From NCBI RefSeq assembly GCF_003344785.1, contig NZ_QPMK01000006.1, forward strand, positions 186,001 to 250,000: a stretch of 64,000 nucleotides of DNA, written 5' to 3'. Positions within the stretch are counted from its first letter, which is position 1, and each line of letters starts with the position of its first letter. The notes under the pieces are model-generated. The model was not told the origin of the DNA. It did no database searches and worked only from the letters and a program-made list of their open reading frames with translations. This DNA is from Thalassococcus profundi. GTDB taxonomy: Bacteria; Pseudomonadota; Alphaproteobacteria; Rhodobacterales; Rhodobacteraceae. Shown here piece by piece: positions 1 to 8,329 of the stretch. The position numbers and the translations under genes are program-made.

Positions 1-597
1 GGCGGCGATCCAAAGCAGCGCGATCCCGACGTTTCCGGCCCAGACCATGCCGGTCTCTTTCCAGCGCAGCCCGTGCAGATCCTCGGTCTCGCCGTTCAGG
101 ATCGACTCGATCATCGCGGAATCCATGCCCCAGACCGACATGCCGAGGTAATGTTCGAAGACCCCCTGGGCGAACAGCACCGCGATGGCGATCATCTGCA
201 GCGTCGTCTTCCACTTCGCGAGGTTCGTGACCTTGAGCGTCCCGGCGGTGTCGCCGAGGTATTCGCGCAGGCCCGAGACAAAGACCTCGCGGAAGAGGAT
301 GAAGGTGGCGGGCAGCACCAGCCAGGGCGACATCGAGGAATAGCCGACGATCACCATGAGCGCGATCACCACCATCGCCTTGTCGGCGATGGGGTCGAGC
401 ATCGCGCCGATCTTGGTTTGCTGGCCCCAGGCGCGCGCCAGGTAGCCGTCGAACCAGTCTGTGATGGCCGCGCCGACGAAGAGCGTGAGCGCGAACCAGT
501 CGGCATAGGGCCGGGTGAAGAACAGGAACATGACCGCCACGCCGGGGGCGGCGAGCAGGCGCAGGGCGGTGAGCACATTGGGCACGTTCCAGATCAT
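1..597 (-). CDS. pgsA: CDP-diacylglycerol--glycerol-3-phosphate 3-phosphatidyltransferase, partial (C-terminus off the window)
   Basis: Makes phosphatidylglycerophosphate from CDP-diacylglycerol and glycerol-3-phosphate, the committed step of phosphatidylglycerol synthesis in the inner membrane. Reading the minus strand from the ATG at 597 gives 199 residues without a stop before the window edge. The CDP-alcohol phosphotransferase signature DGx2ARx8Gx3Dx3D is complete (D50, G51, A54, R55, G64, D68, D72), inside a protein with several hydrophobic segments. The N-terminus MIWNVPNVLTALRLLAAP is typical of PgsA. The C-terminal end is missing only because the window starts here. Family assignment is firm; nothing unusual seen. 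Confidence 0.93.
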   Translation of the reverse strand, partial: MIWNVPNVLTALRLLAAPGVAVMFLFFTRPYADWFALTLFVGAAITDWFDGYLARAWGQQTKIGAMLDPIADKAMVVIALMVIVGYSSMSPWLVLPATFILFREVFVSGLREYLGDTAGTLKVTNLAKWKTTLQMIAIAVLFAQGVFEHYLGMSVWGMDSAMIESILNGETEDLHGLRWKETGMVWAGNVGIALLWIAA

Positions 598-698
598 GGG
601 GGTTACCTAGCGCGGAATGATGCCGCAGGGAAGATGGCGCGGTCGGTCTCGTGTCGAGGTCTCTTGTGGGACAAACGCAGGCGGGCTAGGACCGTTGC

Positions 699-1094
699 AT
701 GCGAATTGACCTGCTTCTTTCAATCGGCCTTCTGGCGGCGTGCAGCGCGGACGAGACGGTGTTCTCCTACGGCGCCGGGGAACGCACCTTTGCGGTGCAG
801 AGCATCGACGGCGATGGGTTCGACGCCCGCGCCACCTTGTCCTTTCCCGAACCGGGCCGCATCGCCGGACGCGCGCCCTGCAACGCCTATTCCGGCGCGC
901 AGCTGGTGCCTTACCCGTGGTTCGAAGCAGGTGAGATCATCGCGACCAAGATGGCCTGTCCGGACCTTGCCGCCGAGGCCGCCTATTTCGAGGCGCTGGC
1001 CGAGATGGCCCTGGTCAAGGTCGAGGACGGGACCATGCGGCTCTGGAACGACGCGGGGCGCGAGATCGTGCTGACAGAGGTCGCGGCGGAGTAA
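699..1094 (+). CDS. Small META/HslJ-like lipoprotein
   Basis: A 131-residue protein with an N-terminal lipoprotein signal: after a short hydrophobic stretch the lipobox L12-A-A-C15 predicts lipidation at C15. The rest resembles the META domain (HslJ-like): a GxRxPCNxYSG-type motif near residues 57-66 and a later KMACPDLAAEAAYFEAL segment (residues about 84-100), where META proteins carry T-x-MAC. The biochemical role of META lipoproteins is unclear; HslJ has been linked to novobiocin resistance in E. coli. It lies alone between divergent pgsA and convergent recO (13 bp gap), so it is probably monocistronic. The start at 699 is fixed by the signal peptide. Confidence 0.8.
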   Translation: MRIDLLLSIGLLAACSADETVFSYGAGERTFAVQSIDGDGFDARATLSFPEPGRIAGRAPCNAYSGAQLVPYPWFEAGEIIATKMACPDLAAEAAYFEALAEMALVKVEDGTMRLWNDAGREIVLTEVAAE

Positions 1095-1107
1095 CCCGGC
1101 GTCGGCG

Positions 1108-1842
1108 CTAGGCGCTGTCGACCCGTCTGCCGAAACGCTCCACGAACAAGGCCCGCGCGGCGGGCAGCGGCCTGTCGCCCAGCGACGCGGCCAGGTGCGC
1201 GCTCAGGAAGTGACCGGTGGTGCCGAGCGCCGTCAGCACCTCGTGATCGGCGCCCATGCCTTCGCCCAGCATCACCGGCGGCAGCGGCAGCAGCCGCGGC
1301 GCCCAGTCGCCGGCCCCCGAGGCCGACACCGCGCGGCCGGTGCGCGGCGAGACGTAGACCAGGTGATCGTTGCCCCCCGTCGCGGCGCAGGCGGAAAGGT
1401 CGAGGCCGAAGCCCATCTCGTCGAGCAGCGCCATTTCCCAGCGCAGGTAGGCCAGCGGCCAGAGGTCGGGCTGGTCCAGCAGGTCGAGCAGGTTGTGCGT
1501 GCGGGCGTAGAGCGCGGGATGCGATTCGCGTTCGGGCAGGCAGAAGGCCAGCAGCGCCGTGACCGCGTTGAGCCCCGCCAGCGCCAGCCGGTCGGACATC
1601 GCCTGCGCGGCCCGCGACCGCTGCGGTTCGACCGTATAGGTGCCCAGGTGATCCTCGAGCCGGGCGCGCCAGGCGAGGTCGAGCTGCGCGCCGGGTTGCA
1701 GGCTGGGCGCGATCCTGCGCGAGGTGCCGCCGCGCAGGATGCCCGCATGCCGCCCGTGCTCGGCGGTGAACACGTCGAGAATGGCCGAGGTTTCGCCATG
1801 CCGCCGGGTGGTCAGAAGGATGCCTGTGTCGCGCCAGTCCAT
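1108..1842 (-). CDS. recO: DNA repair protein RecO
   Basis: RecO helps load RecA onto SSB-coated DNA in the RecFOR pathway and anneals complementary strands. The product from the ATG at 1842 is 244 residues, normal for the family. The OB-fold N-terminus begins [17 protein letters not shown], the usual opening of alphaproteobacterial RecO, followed by the helical domain with [16 protein letters not shown] and the [27 protein letters not shown] region. A longer frame opens at 1908, but those 22 extra residues have no RecO similarity. In many Rhodobacterales recO follows era and DUF1491, as it nearly does here; ndh and a membrane-protein gene separate them. Confidence 0.92.
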   Translation of the reverse strand: MDWRDTGILLTTRRHGETSAILDVFTAEHGRHAGILRGGTSRRIAPSLQPGAQLDLAWRARLEDHLGTYTVEPQRSRAAQAMSDRLALAGLNAVTALLAFCLPERESHPALYARTHNLLDLLDQPDLWPLAYLRWEMALLDEMGFGLDLSACAATGGNDHLVYVSPRTGRAVSASGAGDWAPRLLPLPPVMLGEGMGADHEVLTALGTTGHFLSAHLAASLGDRPLPAARALFVERFGRRVDSA

Positions 1843-1967
1843 GGCGTCAAACTGGGCTTGGCGCGGGTCTGGCGCAAGCCCGATCGCGGCTCTGGCGCTA
1901 TTGCGCATTGGAACCGGCCGGCGCCCGCGCTAGCGTTGCCCGGAGTGACACGAAAGGCGCGGCGGCG

Positions 1968-3599
1968 ATGGCACAGAAAATCCTGATCCTGGGCGGCGGA
2001 TTTGGCGGCATGTTCGCCGCCCGCGAGCTGCGCAAGCGTCTGGGCGGCCGCGCCGAGATCGAAATCATCAACAACACCAACTACTTCGTTTTCCAGCCGC
2101 TCCTGCCCGAGGTCGGCGCCGGGTCGATCACCGCGATGCACGCCGTGTCGCCGTTGCGCAAGCTCCTGCGCGGGGTGCGGGTGCGCAAGGCGCGGATTTC
2201 GTCTGTCGATACGGACCGAAAGGTGGTCACGGTGTTCCAGGGCGTGCAGCGCCGCCCGACCGAGGTGACCTACGATCACCTCGTCGTGGCGCTGGGGCAG
2301 GGCGTGGACCTTACGCGCACGCCGGGGCTGGCGGACCACGCGCTGACGATGAAGACGCTGGACGACGCCCGCCGCCTGCGCGCGCATGTGCTGGAACGGC
2401 TGGAGCATGCCGACATCACCGCCTTGCCCGAGGTCAAGCGTGAGGCGCTGACCTTCTGCATCGTCGGCGCCGGGTTCTCCGGGATCGAGACGGCAGGCGA
2501 GCTGGGCGAGATGATCGACCGCGCACTGGGCGATTATCCCAACATCAAGCGCAGCGAGATCCGGATCGTCCTCATCGAATTCATGGGCCGGGTGCTCGCG
2601 GAACTGCCCGAGACGCTGGCCACCTATGCGCAGAAGACGCTGGAGGATCGCGGCTTCGAAGTGATGCTGAACACCGGTGTGAAATCCGCGACCGGCACGT
2701 CGCTCGAAACCACGACCGGAGAGATCATCGGCACCCGCACCATCGTCGCCACCATCGGCAACACGCCATCCCCGGTGGTTCAGGAGATGCCGCTCGAGAC
2801 CCGGCACGGGCGGATCGCGGTCAACCGTCACCTGCAGGCGCAGGGGGCCGAGAATGTCTGGAGCCTGGGCGACTGCGCGCTGATCCCGATGAAGGAGGAC
2901 GCCACCGAGCGCGGCGATTTCGCCCCGCCCACCGCGCAGTTCGCCGTGCGCGAGGCGCGGTGCCTGGCGCAGAACATCGAGGCCGCCATCGCCTGCCGCC
3001 CGCTGCAGCCGTTCGAGTACACGTCGCAAGGCGCGCTGGCGTCGCTGGGCGCGCATCGCGGCGTGGCCGAGGTCTGGGGCATGACCTTCCGGGGCTATCC
3101 GGCCTGGCTCTTGTGGCGGGCCTATTACCTGTCGTTCCTGCCGGGGTTCCGGACCCGGATCACCGTGCTTCTGAACTGGTTCATCGACGGCTTTTCCCGC
3201 AGCACCGTGCAGATCCGCGCCGAAGACAACAACGGCGCGCGCTACGTGCATTACCGCGCCGGCGACCGGGTGTTCGAGGCGGGCAACCGGTCCGACGGAG
3301 TCTACTCGGTGATCTCGGGCGCGGTGGAGTTGCGCATCGCCGACCCGGAGACCGGCGAGGAGCGCGTCAGCCGCATCGGCCCCGGCGAGATCTTCGGCGA
3401 CCGGGTGATCTTCGGCAAGATGCAGCGCACCGGCACGGTGCGGGCGCTGGAGAACACGCAGGTCCTGGTCCTGCGCCGCGAGGAGGTGGCCAAGATCGCC
3501 ACCGGCTTCGCCCCGTTCCGCGACTATTTCCAGCGCCACATGAAAGAGGCCTATGGCGTGGAGTGGAACCCCGAGGACGGCATCGGGCCGGATCGGTAG
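1968..3599 (+). CDS. ndh: Type II NADH dehydrogenase fused to a C-terminal cyclic-nucleotide-binding-like domain
   Basis: A 543-residue protein. Residues 1 to about 400 are a type II NADH:quinone oxidoreductase, a single-subunit non-proton-pumping flavoenzyme on the inner membrane. It has an FAD-binding GGGFGG at 9-14, a second Rossmann motif VGAGFSGIETAGEL near 165-178, and a C-terminal amphipathic stretch (YPAWLLWRAYYLSFLPGF) typical of membrane-bound NDH-2. Residues about 428-520 form a CRP-like cNMP-binding fold: RAGDRVFEAGNRSDGVYSV, then IGPGEIFGDRVIFG and RTGTVRA. The phosphate-binding cassette is not canonical: Asp follows FG where Glu is usual. Ligand binding is therefore uncertain. 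The start at 1968 is chosen because MAQKILILGGG begins the fold; the frame extends 20 codons further up. Confidence 0.88.
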   Translation: MAQKILILGGGFGGMFAARELRKRLGGRAEIEIINNTNYFVFQPLLPEVGAGSITAMHAVSPLRKLLRGVRVRKARISSVDTDRKVVTVFQGVQRRPTEVTYDHLVVALGQGVDLTRTPGLADHALTMKTLDDARRLRAHVLERLEHADITALPEVKREALTFCIVGAGFSGIETAGELGEMIDRALGDYPNIKRSEIRIVLIEFMGRVLAELPETLATYAQKTLEDRGFEVMLNTGVKSATGTSLETTTGEIIGTRTIVATIGNTPSPVVQEMPLETRHGRIAVNRHLQAQGAENVWSLGDCALIPMKEDATERGDFAPPTAQFAVREARCLAQNIEAAIACRPLQPFEYTSQGALASLGAHRGVAEVWGMTFRGYPAWLLWRAYYLSFLPGFRTRITVLLNWFIDGFSRSTVQIRAEDNNGARYVHYRAGDRVFEAGNRSDGVYSVISGAVELRIADPETGEERVSRIGPGEIFGDRVIFGKMQRTGTVRALENTQVLVLRREEVAKIATGFAPFRDYFQRHMKEAYGVEWNPEDGIGPDR

Positions 3600-3868
3600 G
3601 GGGCCTGCTTGATCGGGCAGACGGGAGCGGTGCGCGCGGGTCTGGTCCCCTTCTTGCCCTCCGCGAAAGCCTCGCTCTGCCGAAACGGCGATGCGGGCCG
3701 TGCGCCGCACCCGGAGACCCTTCGATGGCACCGTGAGAATGTCTTTGGCCGAAATCTGCCCGGCGGCTGGGCGCCTTGGGCGTGACCTGACGCACTTGTG
3801 CTCGACTGCGGCATTTGGCGCCCTGAGGCAGGGTTGCGACGGGGTGGCGAACGGCCCATCTAGCGGCC

Positions 3869-4513
3869 ATGCCCGCGTCCGTCCGAACCTGTGCCGCAAT
3901 GATCGCCCTGCTGACCTGGGCGGTACTGGTGATGCATGTGCAGGTCGGCCTCGACCGGCGGCCGCACTGGACGCTCTGGCAGGAGTTGTGGCGCACGGGG
4001 CGATATTTCACCATTCTGACCAATGCCCTGACCGCCGCGACGATGACCGCGGTGGCGGCGGGCTGGCGCGTCCCGGCGGGCTGGGCGGCGGGGCTGACGC
4101 TGTGGATGGGGATCGTGGCGCTGGTCTATCACGGCATCCTGTCGCGGGACCTTTCCGGCCTGCGCTGGTGGACTGACCAGGGGATGCACACCGCCGTGCC
4201 AGCGGCGGTTGGCCTGTGGTGGTGGGCCTGTGCGCCGAAGGACGGGCTGCGTCGCCTCCACGCGGTCTGGTGGCTGGGCTGGCCGGCGCTTTACCTCGCC
4301 TACGCGCTGGTGCGCGGAGAGATCGACGGGCGGCATCCCTATTTCTTCATCGACCCGCCGCGGATCGGCTGGGACATGGTGGCGCTCTGGATCCTCGGGC
4401 TGGGGCTGGTGTTCTGGCTCTTCGGACTGGGGATGGTGGCGCTGGCCCGGTGGATCAGCTCAGACCGTCCTCGTCCAGCAGGTGCCGTCCCTGCCGATCC
4501 TCGACCTCGATGA
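3869..4513 (+). CDS. Pr6Pr / FAR-17a-AIG1-like multi-spanning membrane protein
   Basis: A 214-residue protein with about six hydrophobic segments spread along its length. The pattern (WRTGRYFTILTNALT near residues 41-55, VYHGILSRDLSGLRWWTDQGMHTAVP near 90-115, and ALVRGEIDGRHPYFFID near 155-172) matches the bacterial Pr6Pr family, distantly related to FAR-17a/AIG1. Substrate and function are unknown. The 3' end overlaps the convergent DUF1491 gene by 59 bp, so the last about 18 residues (RPRPAGAVPADPRPR) are hydrophilic read-through into antisense DNA. The 269 bp upstream contain no gene I can support. Confidence 0.72.
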   Translation: MPASVRTCAAMIALLTWAVLVMHVQVGLDRRPHWTLWQELWRTGRYFTILTNALTAATMTAVAAGWRVPAGWAAGLTLWMGIVALVYHGILSRDLSGLRWWTDQGMHTAVPAAVGLWWWACAPKDGLRRLHAVWWLGWPALYLAYALVRGEIDGRHPYFFIDPPRIGWDMVALWILGLGLVFWLFGLGMVALARWISSDRPRPAGAVPADPRPR

Positions 4514-4790
4514 CCCAGAGATCCGGGTCGAAGCCGCGCTGACGGGCGATGGCGGCATCGACATCGTTTTCGGGACCCGCCGTAAGTTCGGTCCAGGCGC
4601 GGTCGCCGGTGCTCAGGTCGAACATCCGCGTGAAGGCGCGGGCGGCTCCGTCCAGCGTGTTGAGCTTGACCAGCACCGCGCCCGCCGTGTCGTCTCCATG
4701 GGCGGTGACGAAGGCGGGGATGTCATGAAGCGACAGGCGGCGCAGGTAGGCCTGCACCCAGAAGCCCGCCGCGAGGCGCGGTTCAGGCAT
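4455..4790 (-). CDS. DUF1491 family protein
   Basis: A 111-residue soluble protein of the alphaproteobacterial DUF1491 family (MPEPRLAAGFWVQAYLRR start, AVLVKLNTLDGAARAFTRM centre, DPDLWVIEVEDRQGRHLL end). Its function is unknown. The ATG at 4790 lies inside the end of era (8 bp overlap), so the two genes are almost certainly translationally coupled. The era-DUF1491-recO order is common in Rhodobacterales, which suggests a housekeeping role. Its 3' end overlaps the convergent Pr6Pr gene by 59 bp. Confidence 0.85.
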   Translation of the reverse strand: MPEPRLAAGFWVQAYLRRLSLHDIPAFVTAHGDDTAGAVLVKLNTLDGAARAFTRMFDLSTGDRAWTELTAGPENDVDAAIARQRGFDPDLWVIEVEDRQGRHLLDEDGLS

Positions 4791-5691
4791 TGCCGTCCTT
4801 GAAGTTCAGGCCCATTTCCGAATAGCGCTCTGATTCCTCGAGCCATTTCTCGCGGACCTTGACCTGCAGGAACAGGTGCACCTTGCGGCCCAGAAATTCC
4901 TCGAGCTCTTCGCGCGAGGCCTTGGAGACGGCTTTGATCGTCTCGCCCTTGTGGCCCAGCAGGATCCCCTTATGCCCGTCGCGGGCCACGTAAACCACTT
5001 GGTCGATGCGGGCGGTGCCGTCGGGGCGTTCCTCCCAGTTCTCGGTCTCGACCGTCAGCTGGTAGGGCAGTTCCTGGTGCAGGCGCAGGGTCAGTTTCTC
5101 GCGAGTCATCTCGGCGGCGATCATGCGCAGCGGCAGGTCGGCGATCTGGTCCTCGGGATAGAGCCAAGGGCCTTCGGGCAGCTCTCCGGCCAGCCAGTCG
5201 CGCAGGTCCTCGACACCGTGGCCCTTTTCGGCGGAGATCATGAAGGTGCGCACGAAGGGAAAGGCGTCGTTCATCTCCTGGCTGAGCGCCAGCAATGCCT
5301 CGGCCTTCACGCGGTCGATCTTGTTGATGGCGAGCGCGACGGTGCGGCCCTTGGCGATGTCGCCCAATCCTTCGAGAATGTTCTTGACGCCCTCGGTGAC
5401 GCCACGGTGCGCTTCGATCAGCAGCACGACGACATCGGCATCCGCGGCGCCTGACCAGGCGGCGGCGACCATGGCGCGGTCGAGCCGGCGCTTGGGGGCG
5501 AAGAGGCCGGGCGTGTCGACGAAGACGATCTGCGCTTCGCCGGCCATCGCGACGCCACGGATGCGGGCGCGGGTGGTCTGGACCTTGTGGGTGACGATCG
5601 ACACCTTGGCCCCGACCATGCGGTTGGTCAGGGTGGACTTGCCCGCGTTGGGCTCTCCGATCAGGGCGACGAATCCGGCGCGTGTGGGCAT
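4783..5691 (-). CDS. era: GTPase Era
   Basis: Era is an essential GTPase that binds the 3' end of 16S rRNA and aids small-subunit assembly. The 302-residue product has the full domain set: P-loop GEPNAGKST at 12-20, switch region with KVQTTRARIRG near 35-45, DTPG at 58-61, NKID near 123-126, and a C-terminal KH domain (GHKGILLGHKGETIKAVS and EEFLGRKVHLFLQVKVREKW). It is normally just downstream of rnc in this order. Here an EamA transporter and dddL separate rnc from era. It overlaps the following DUF1491 gene by 8 bp. Confidence 0.96.
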   Translation of the reverse strand: MPTRAGFVALIGEPNAGKSTLTNRMVGAKVSIVTHKVQTTRARIRGVAMAGEAQIVFVDTPGLFAPKRRLDRAMVAAAWSGAADADVVVLLIEAHRGVTEGVKNILEGLGDIAKGRTVALAINKIDRVKAEALLALSQEMNDAFPFVRTFMISAEKGHGVEDLRDWLAGELPEGPWLYPEDQIADLPLRMIAAEMTREKLTLRLHQELPYQLTVETENWEERPDGTARIDQVVYVARDGHKGILLGHKGETIKAVSKASREELEEFLGRKVHLFLQVKVREKWLEESERYSEMGLNFKDGNA

Positions 5692-5772
5692 CTTGGGAAC
5701 CTGTCTGCGGTTGCAAGTCTGCGCCTATAGGCGAAATCGCGGCCAAGGGCCAGAGGGTCGTCGCGGAGGGCG

Positions 5773-5846
5773 ATCCGCGCGGGGCGCGCGGATACGAGAG
5801 ACGCTGTCTCTCGTGCTCTCTGGAGTTTATCGGCAAGATGAAGGGG
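5773..5846. repeat. Two-hairpin intergenic element, copy A
   Basis: Two inverted repeats sit back to back. Hairpin 1 (5773-5793) has 8 bp arms ATCCGCGC/GCGCGGAT. Hairpin 2 (5794-5814) has 9 bp arms ACGAGAGAC/GTCTCTCGT around the loop GCT. They are followed by a conserved tail, GCTCTCTGGAGTTTATCGGC then AAGATGAAGGGG, ending at 5846. The same arrangement recurs at 9298-9370 and 52407-52475. This copy lies between era and dddL, both on the minus strand. Orientation, transcription and function are unknown; see findings. Confidence 0.85.
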
Positions 5847-5940
5847 CGGCGGGCGGCTGCCGTTCCTCTGACGGGCCGTTGGTTTTACGCTTGTCTGCGG
5901 GGGCCTCCGGTTCGGGAGCCGCCGCGTCCGTGCCTCGGGG

Positions 5941-6639
5941 TTATGGTGTCGCGCGGCGGCGGTAGCTGAGCTTCATCCCCGGGGCGGCGAGGCGGTCGGT
6001 ATTGCCGACCCAGGCATAGGCCAGCAGGCAGGGGTCGACCTGGCCGGTGGTGATGCGGTGTTCGTGTTCCGACCGGTTGAGGATCAGCGAGCCGGGCGCG
6101 TAGACGGCGGCATCGTTTTCCGACCAGGCGCCGGCGAGGGAGATGTAGCTTTCCTCGATTTCCTTGTGGCTGTGCTGCGGATAGGTGGTGTTGGGCGCGA
6201 AGAGCACGAACCCGAGGATCAGCCGTTCGGCCATCACCGGGCCCTTGGGACCCAGCACTTCGCAATAGGCGTATTTGCGGGCCAGGGCCTTGGGCACTTT
6301 TTCGTAGCCGTATTCCCAGGTCAGCAGGTGCGCCACACGCTCCAGCGCGCGGGACAGGCCGCAGAGCGCGCCGCGCGCGCCGATGTCGAGCGCGCGGTCG
6401 AGGTGCGCGGTCACCGGCTTGGCTTCGGGCGCGCGGGCGGCGAGCACGGGGTTGGCGTCGATCACCGAGGACAGGGTTTCGCGCACCCGCTTGCGGTGGC
6501 TGCGGATCGCCTTGCTGCCGCCGGCCGACCCGTGTCGGTAGAGGGTTTCGAATTCGCGCAGCAGGTAGATCCAGTTCGGCGTATCCTGCAGCCGCTGGGT
6601 CTGGTCGGGCTCGGCTTGGAACGGGCGGAATTCGGACAT
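5941..6639 (-). CDS. dddL: Dimethylsulfoniopropionate lyase DddL
   Basis: Cleaves DMSP to dimethyl sulfide and acrylate in the cytoplasm. The 232-residue protein has an N-terminal helical part and a C-terminal cupin carrying the DddL signature YPQHSHKEIEESYISLAGAW. Likely metal ligands are H156, H158, E162 or E163, and a second histidine in SEHEHR (H192/H194). Length and motif match DddL of Sulfitobacter and Rhodobacter, and no other Ddd family has this block. It is transcribed with, and 104 bp after, the EamA transporter gene. Both sit inside the normally contiguous lepB-rnc-era block, which suggests insertion. No acrylate-handling genes are nearby. Confidence 0.9.
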   Translation of the reverse strand: MSEFRPFQAEPDQTQRLQDTPNWIYLLREFETLYRHGSAGGSKAIRSHRKRVRETLSSVIDANPVLAARAPEAKPVTAHLDRALDIGARGALCGLSRALERVAHLLTWEYGYEKVPKALARKYAYCEVLGPKGPVMAERLILGFVLFAPNTTYPQHSHKEIEESYISLAGAWSENDAAVYAPGSLILNRSEHEHRITTGQVDPCLLAYAWVGNTDRLAAPGMKLSYRRRATP

Positions 6640-6743
6640 CGGGCAGGGCTTTCAGATCGGCGTGGTGGTTCGGGCCGTAGCCGACTCGCCGGTGTTTCCA
6701 CCGCCCATGGGCGACAGGATCGTGTCGGTTTTCGACCGGGTGG

Positions 6744-7619
6744 CTATTGCGGCCGCGGGCCTGGGCGGCGCAGAAGCGTGTAGGTGCCGCTGGCGACGAT
6801 GATCGCGGCGCCCAGCAGGGTCAGCGCGTCGGGCGTTTCCCCAAAGAGCAGCACCGCGAGGACAAGCGCCACCAGCAGCCGGCTGTAGCGGAACGGGGCC
6901 ACGACCGAAACCTCGCCGGTGCGCATCGCGAGGGTCAGCGCCGAGTAGCCCAGCACGCCGCAGATCGCGGTGCCGGTGATCTTGAACGCGGCGCTGGCGG
7001 TGGGCAGGGCGAGCGGCTGCGGCTCGAAAGCCAGGATGGCGAGGCCCGCGGCGGTGACCACCGCGAAGCCGAGGATGCCCAGCTGGTGCGCGTGCACCTG
7101 CGGCGGGCTGGTGCGGGTGGCGAGGTCGCGTCCGGCAAAGCCGATCATGCCGAGAATCGCGAAGATCGCATTGGCCTCGAGCCCATCTGCCGTGGGCCGC
7201 AGGATCAGCAGCACGCCTGCAAAGCCGACGGTCATGGCGATCCAGCGCCGCGGTCCGACCTTTTCGCGCAGGACAAGCGCCGCACCCAGCGTGACCACCA
7301 GCGGCGCGGCCTGCAGGATCGCGGTGGTGGTGGCGAGCGGCGTGTAGGCGAGGCTGAGGGCGAAGAAGATGCGCCCGCAAAGCTCGAACCCGGTGCGGAT
7401 CAGCAGGCGGGTCTGCAAAAAGGCCGGGTGCCAGAGCGGCGTACCGCGGGCGCGCAGCAGGGCGGCGTAGATCAGCATGGCCATCAGCCCGTATTGCAGC
7501 GTGCCCATGCCGGGACTGGTGCCGCCGGAATTGGTGGCGGCTTTGAAAAAGGCGTCCTCGATCCCGAAGCCGATCATCGCCAGCACCATGAAGGCGCTGC
7601 CGCGCAGGTTATCCGTCAC
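6744..7619 (-). CDS. DMT-superfamily (EamA) transporter
   Basis: A 291-residue inner-membrane protein with about ten hydrophobic helices in two EamA repeats: repeat 1 starts at [19 protein letters not shown], repeat 2 near [21 protein letters not shown] (about residue 150). The repeat-1 segment [20 protein letters not shown] and repeat-2 ending [24 protein letters not shown] are typical of drug/metabolite exporters. The substrate cannot be told from sequence. Position suggests DMSP, acrylate or a related compound, because dddL follows on the same strand, but that is inference. It starts inside the end of rnc (11 bp overlap), so it is translationally coupled to a housekeeping gene. Confidence 0.85.
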   Translation of the reverse strand: MTDNLRGSAFMVLAMIGFGIEDAFFKAATNSGGTSPGMGTLQYGLMAMLIYAALLRARGTPLWHPAFLQTRLLIRTGFELCGRIFFALSLAYTPLATTTAILQAAPLVVTLGAALVLREKVGPRRWIAMTVGFAGVLLILRPTADGLEANAIFAILGMIGFAGRDLATRTSPPQVHAHQLGILGFAVVTAAGLAILAFEPQPLALPTASAAFKITGTAICGVLGYSALTLAMRTGEVSVVAPFRYSRLLVALVLAVLLFGETPDALTLLGAAIIVASGTYTLLRRPGPRPQ

Positions 7620-8298
7620 GGTCCGTCACCCGGTCGAGCAGCGCCCGTGCCGCGGCCTGTTCGGCGGCGCGTTTCGATCCCGCCGTGGCCTCGGCGCCGG
7701 TGCCGTCGGCAAGCTCTGCGCGGATGGTGAAGACCGGCGCGTGATCGGGGCCGGTGCGGGCGGTTTCGGTATAGCTGGGCGGAGTCTGCCCGCGCGCCTG
7801 GGCCCATTCCTGCAACGATGTCTTGGCGTCGCGACTGTCGTCCTCGACGGTGTGGATGCGCTTGCCCCAAAGCTTCAGGATCACCGTCTTGGCGGCGTCG
7901 AAACCCGCGTCGAGGTAGATCGCGGCGATCACCGCCTCCATCGCGTCGCCCAGCAGCGCCTCTTTCCGGCGGCCGCCGGACAGCATCTCGGACCGTCCGA
8001 GTTTCAGTGCCGCCCCAAGGTCGATCTGGCGGGCCACCTCGGCACAGGTTTCCTTGCGCACCAGCGCGTTGAAGCGCGGCGCGAGCTGGCCTTCGGCGGC
8101 CTTGCGATCGGCGGCGAGCAGTGCCTCGGCCATCACCAGGCCCAGCACCCGGTCGCCGAGGAATTCCAGCCGCTGGTTGTCGTCGCGGTTGGGGCCGGAC
8201 ATGGAGGCATGGGTGACCGCGCGCAGGATCAGCTCGGGCCGGCCGAAGCGGTGGCCGATCCTGTCCTGGAGCGCGATGAGGTCGGCAGAGAGCTTCAT
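7609..8298 (-). CDS. rnc: Ribonuclease III
   Basis: Processes double-stranded RNA, including rRNA precursors. The 229-residue protein has the RNase III signature [18 protein letters not shown] from residue 41 with the metal-binding Glu/Asp residues, a second acidic cluster at [19 protein letters not shown], and a C-terminal dsRNA-binding domain from about residue 155 ([20 protein letters not shown] ... [17 protein letters not shown]). It follows lepB by 31 bp on the same strand, the standard lepB-rnc pair. Its 3' end overlaps the EamA gene by 11 bp. Confidence 0.96.
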   Translation of the reverse strand: MKLSADLIALQDRIGHRFGRPELILRAVTHASMSGPNRDDNQRLEFLGDRVLGLVMAEALLAADRKAAEGQLAPRFNALVRKETCAEVARQIDLGAALKLGRSEMLSGGRRKEALLGDAMEAVIAAIYLDAGFDAAKTVILKLWGKRIHTVEDDSRDAKTSLQEWAQARGQTPPSYTETARTGPDHAPVFTIRAELADGTGAEATAGSKRAAEQAAARALLDRVTDRDG

Positions 8299-8329
8299 CG
8301 GCGGGCCATGGATGCGCAGGCCGGCAGCA

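Noticed and set aside
3691-4176. A 161-codon plus-strand frame in the ndh-Pr6Pr gap
   Set aside because: Most of it is out of frame with the Pr6Pr gene. The protein is Arg/Ala/Gly-rich with no features; the Pr6Pr frame has convincing helices.
5838-5969. Small open frame starting at the ATGAAGGGG in the tail of repeat copy A
   Set aside because: The ATG-like tail recurs in copy B, but the reading frames after it differ and are not conserved in composition or length, so it is probably not coding.
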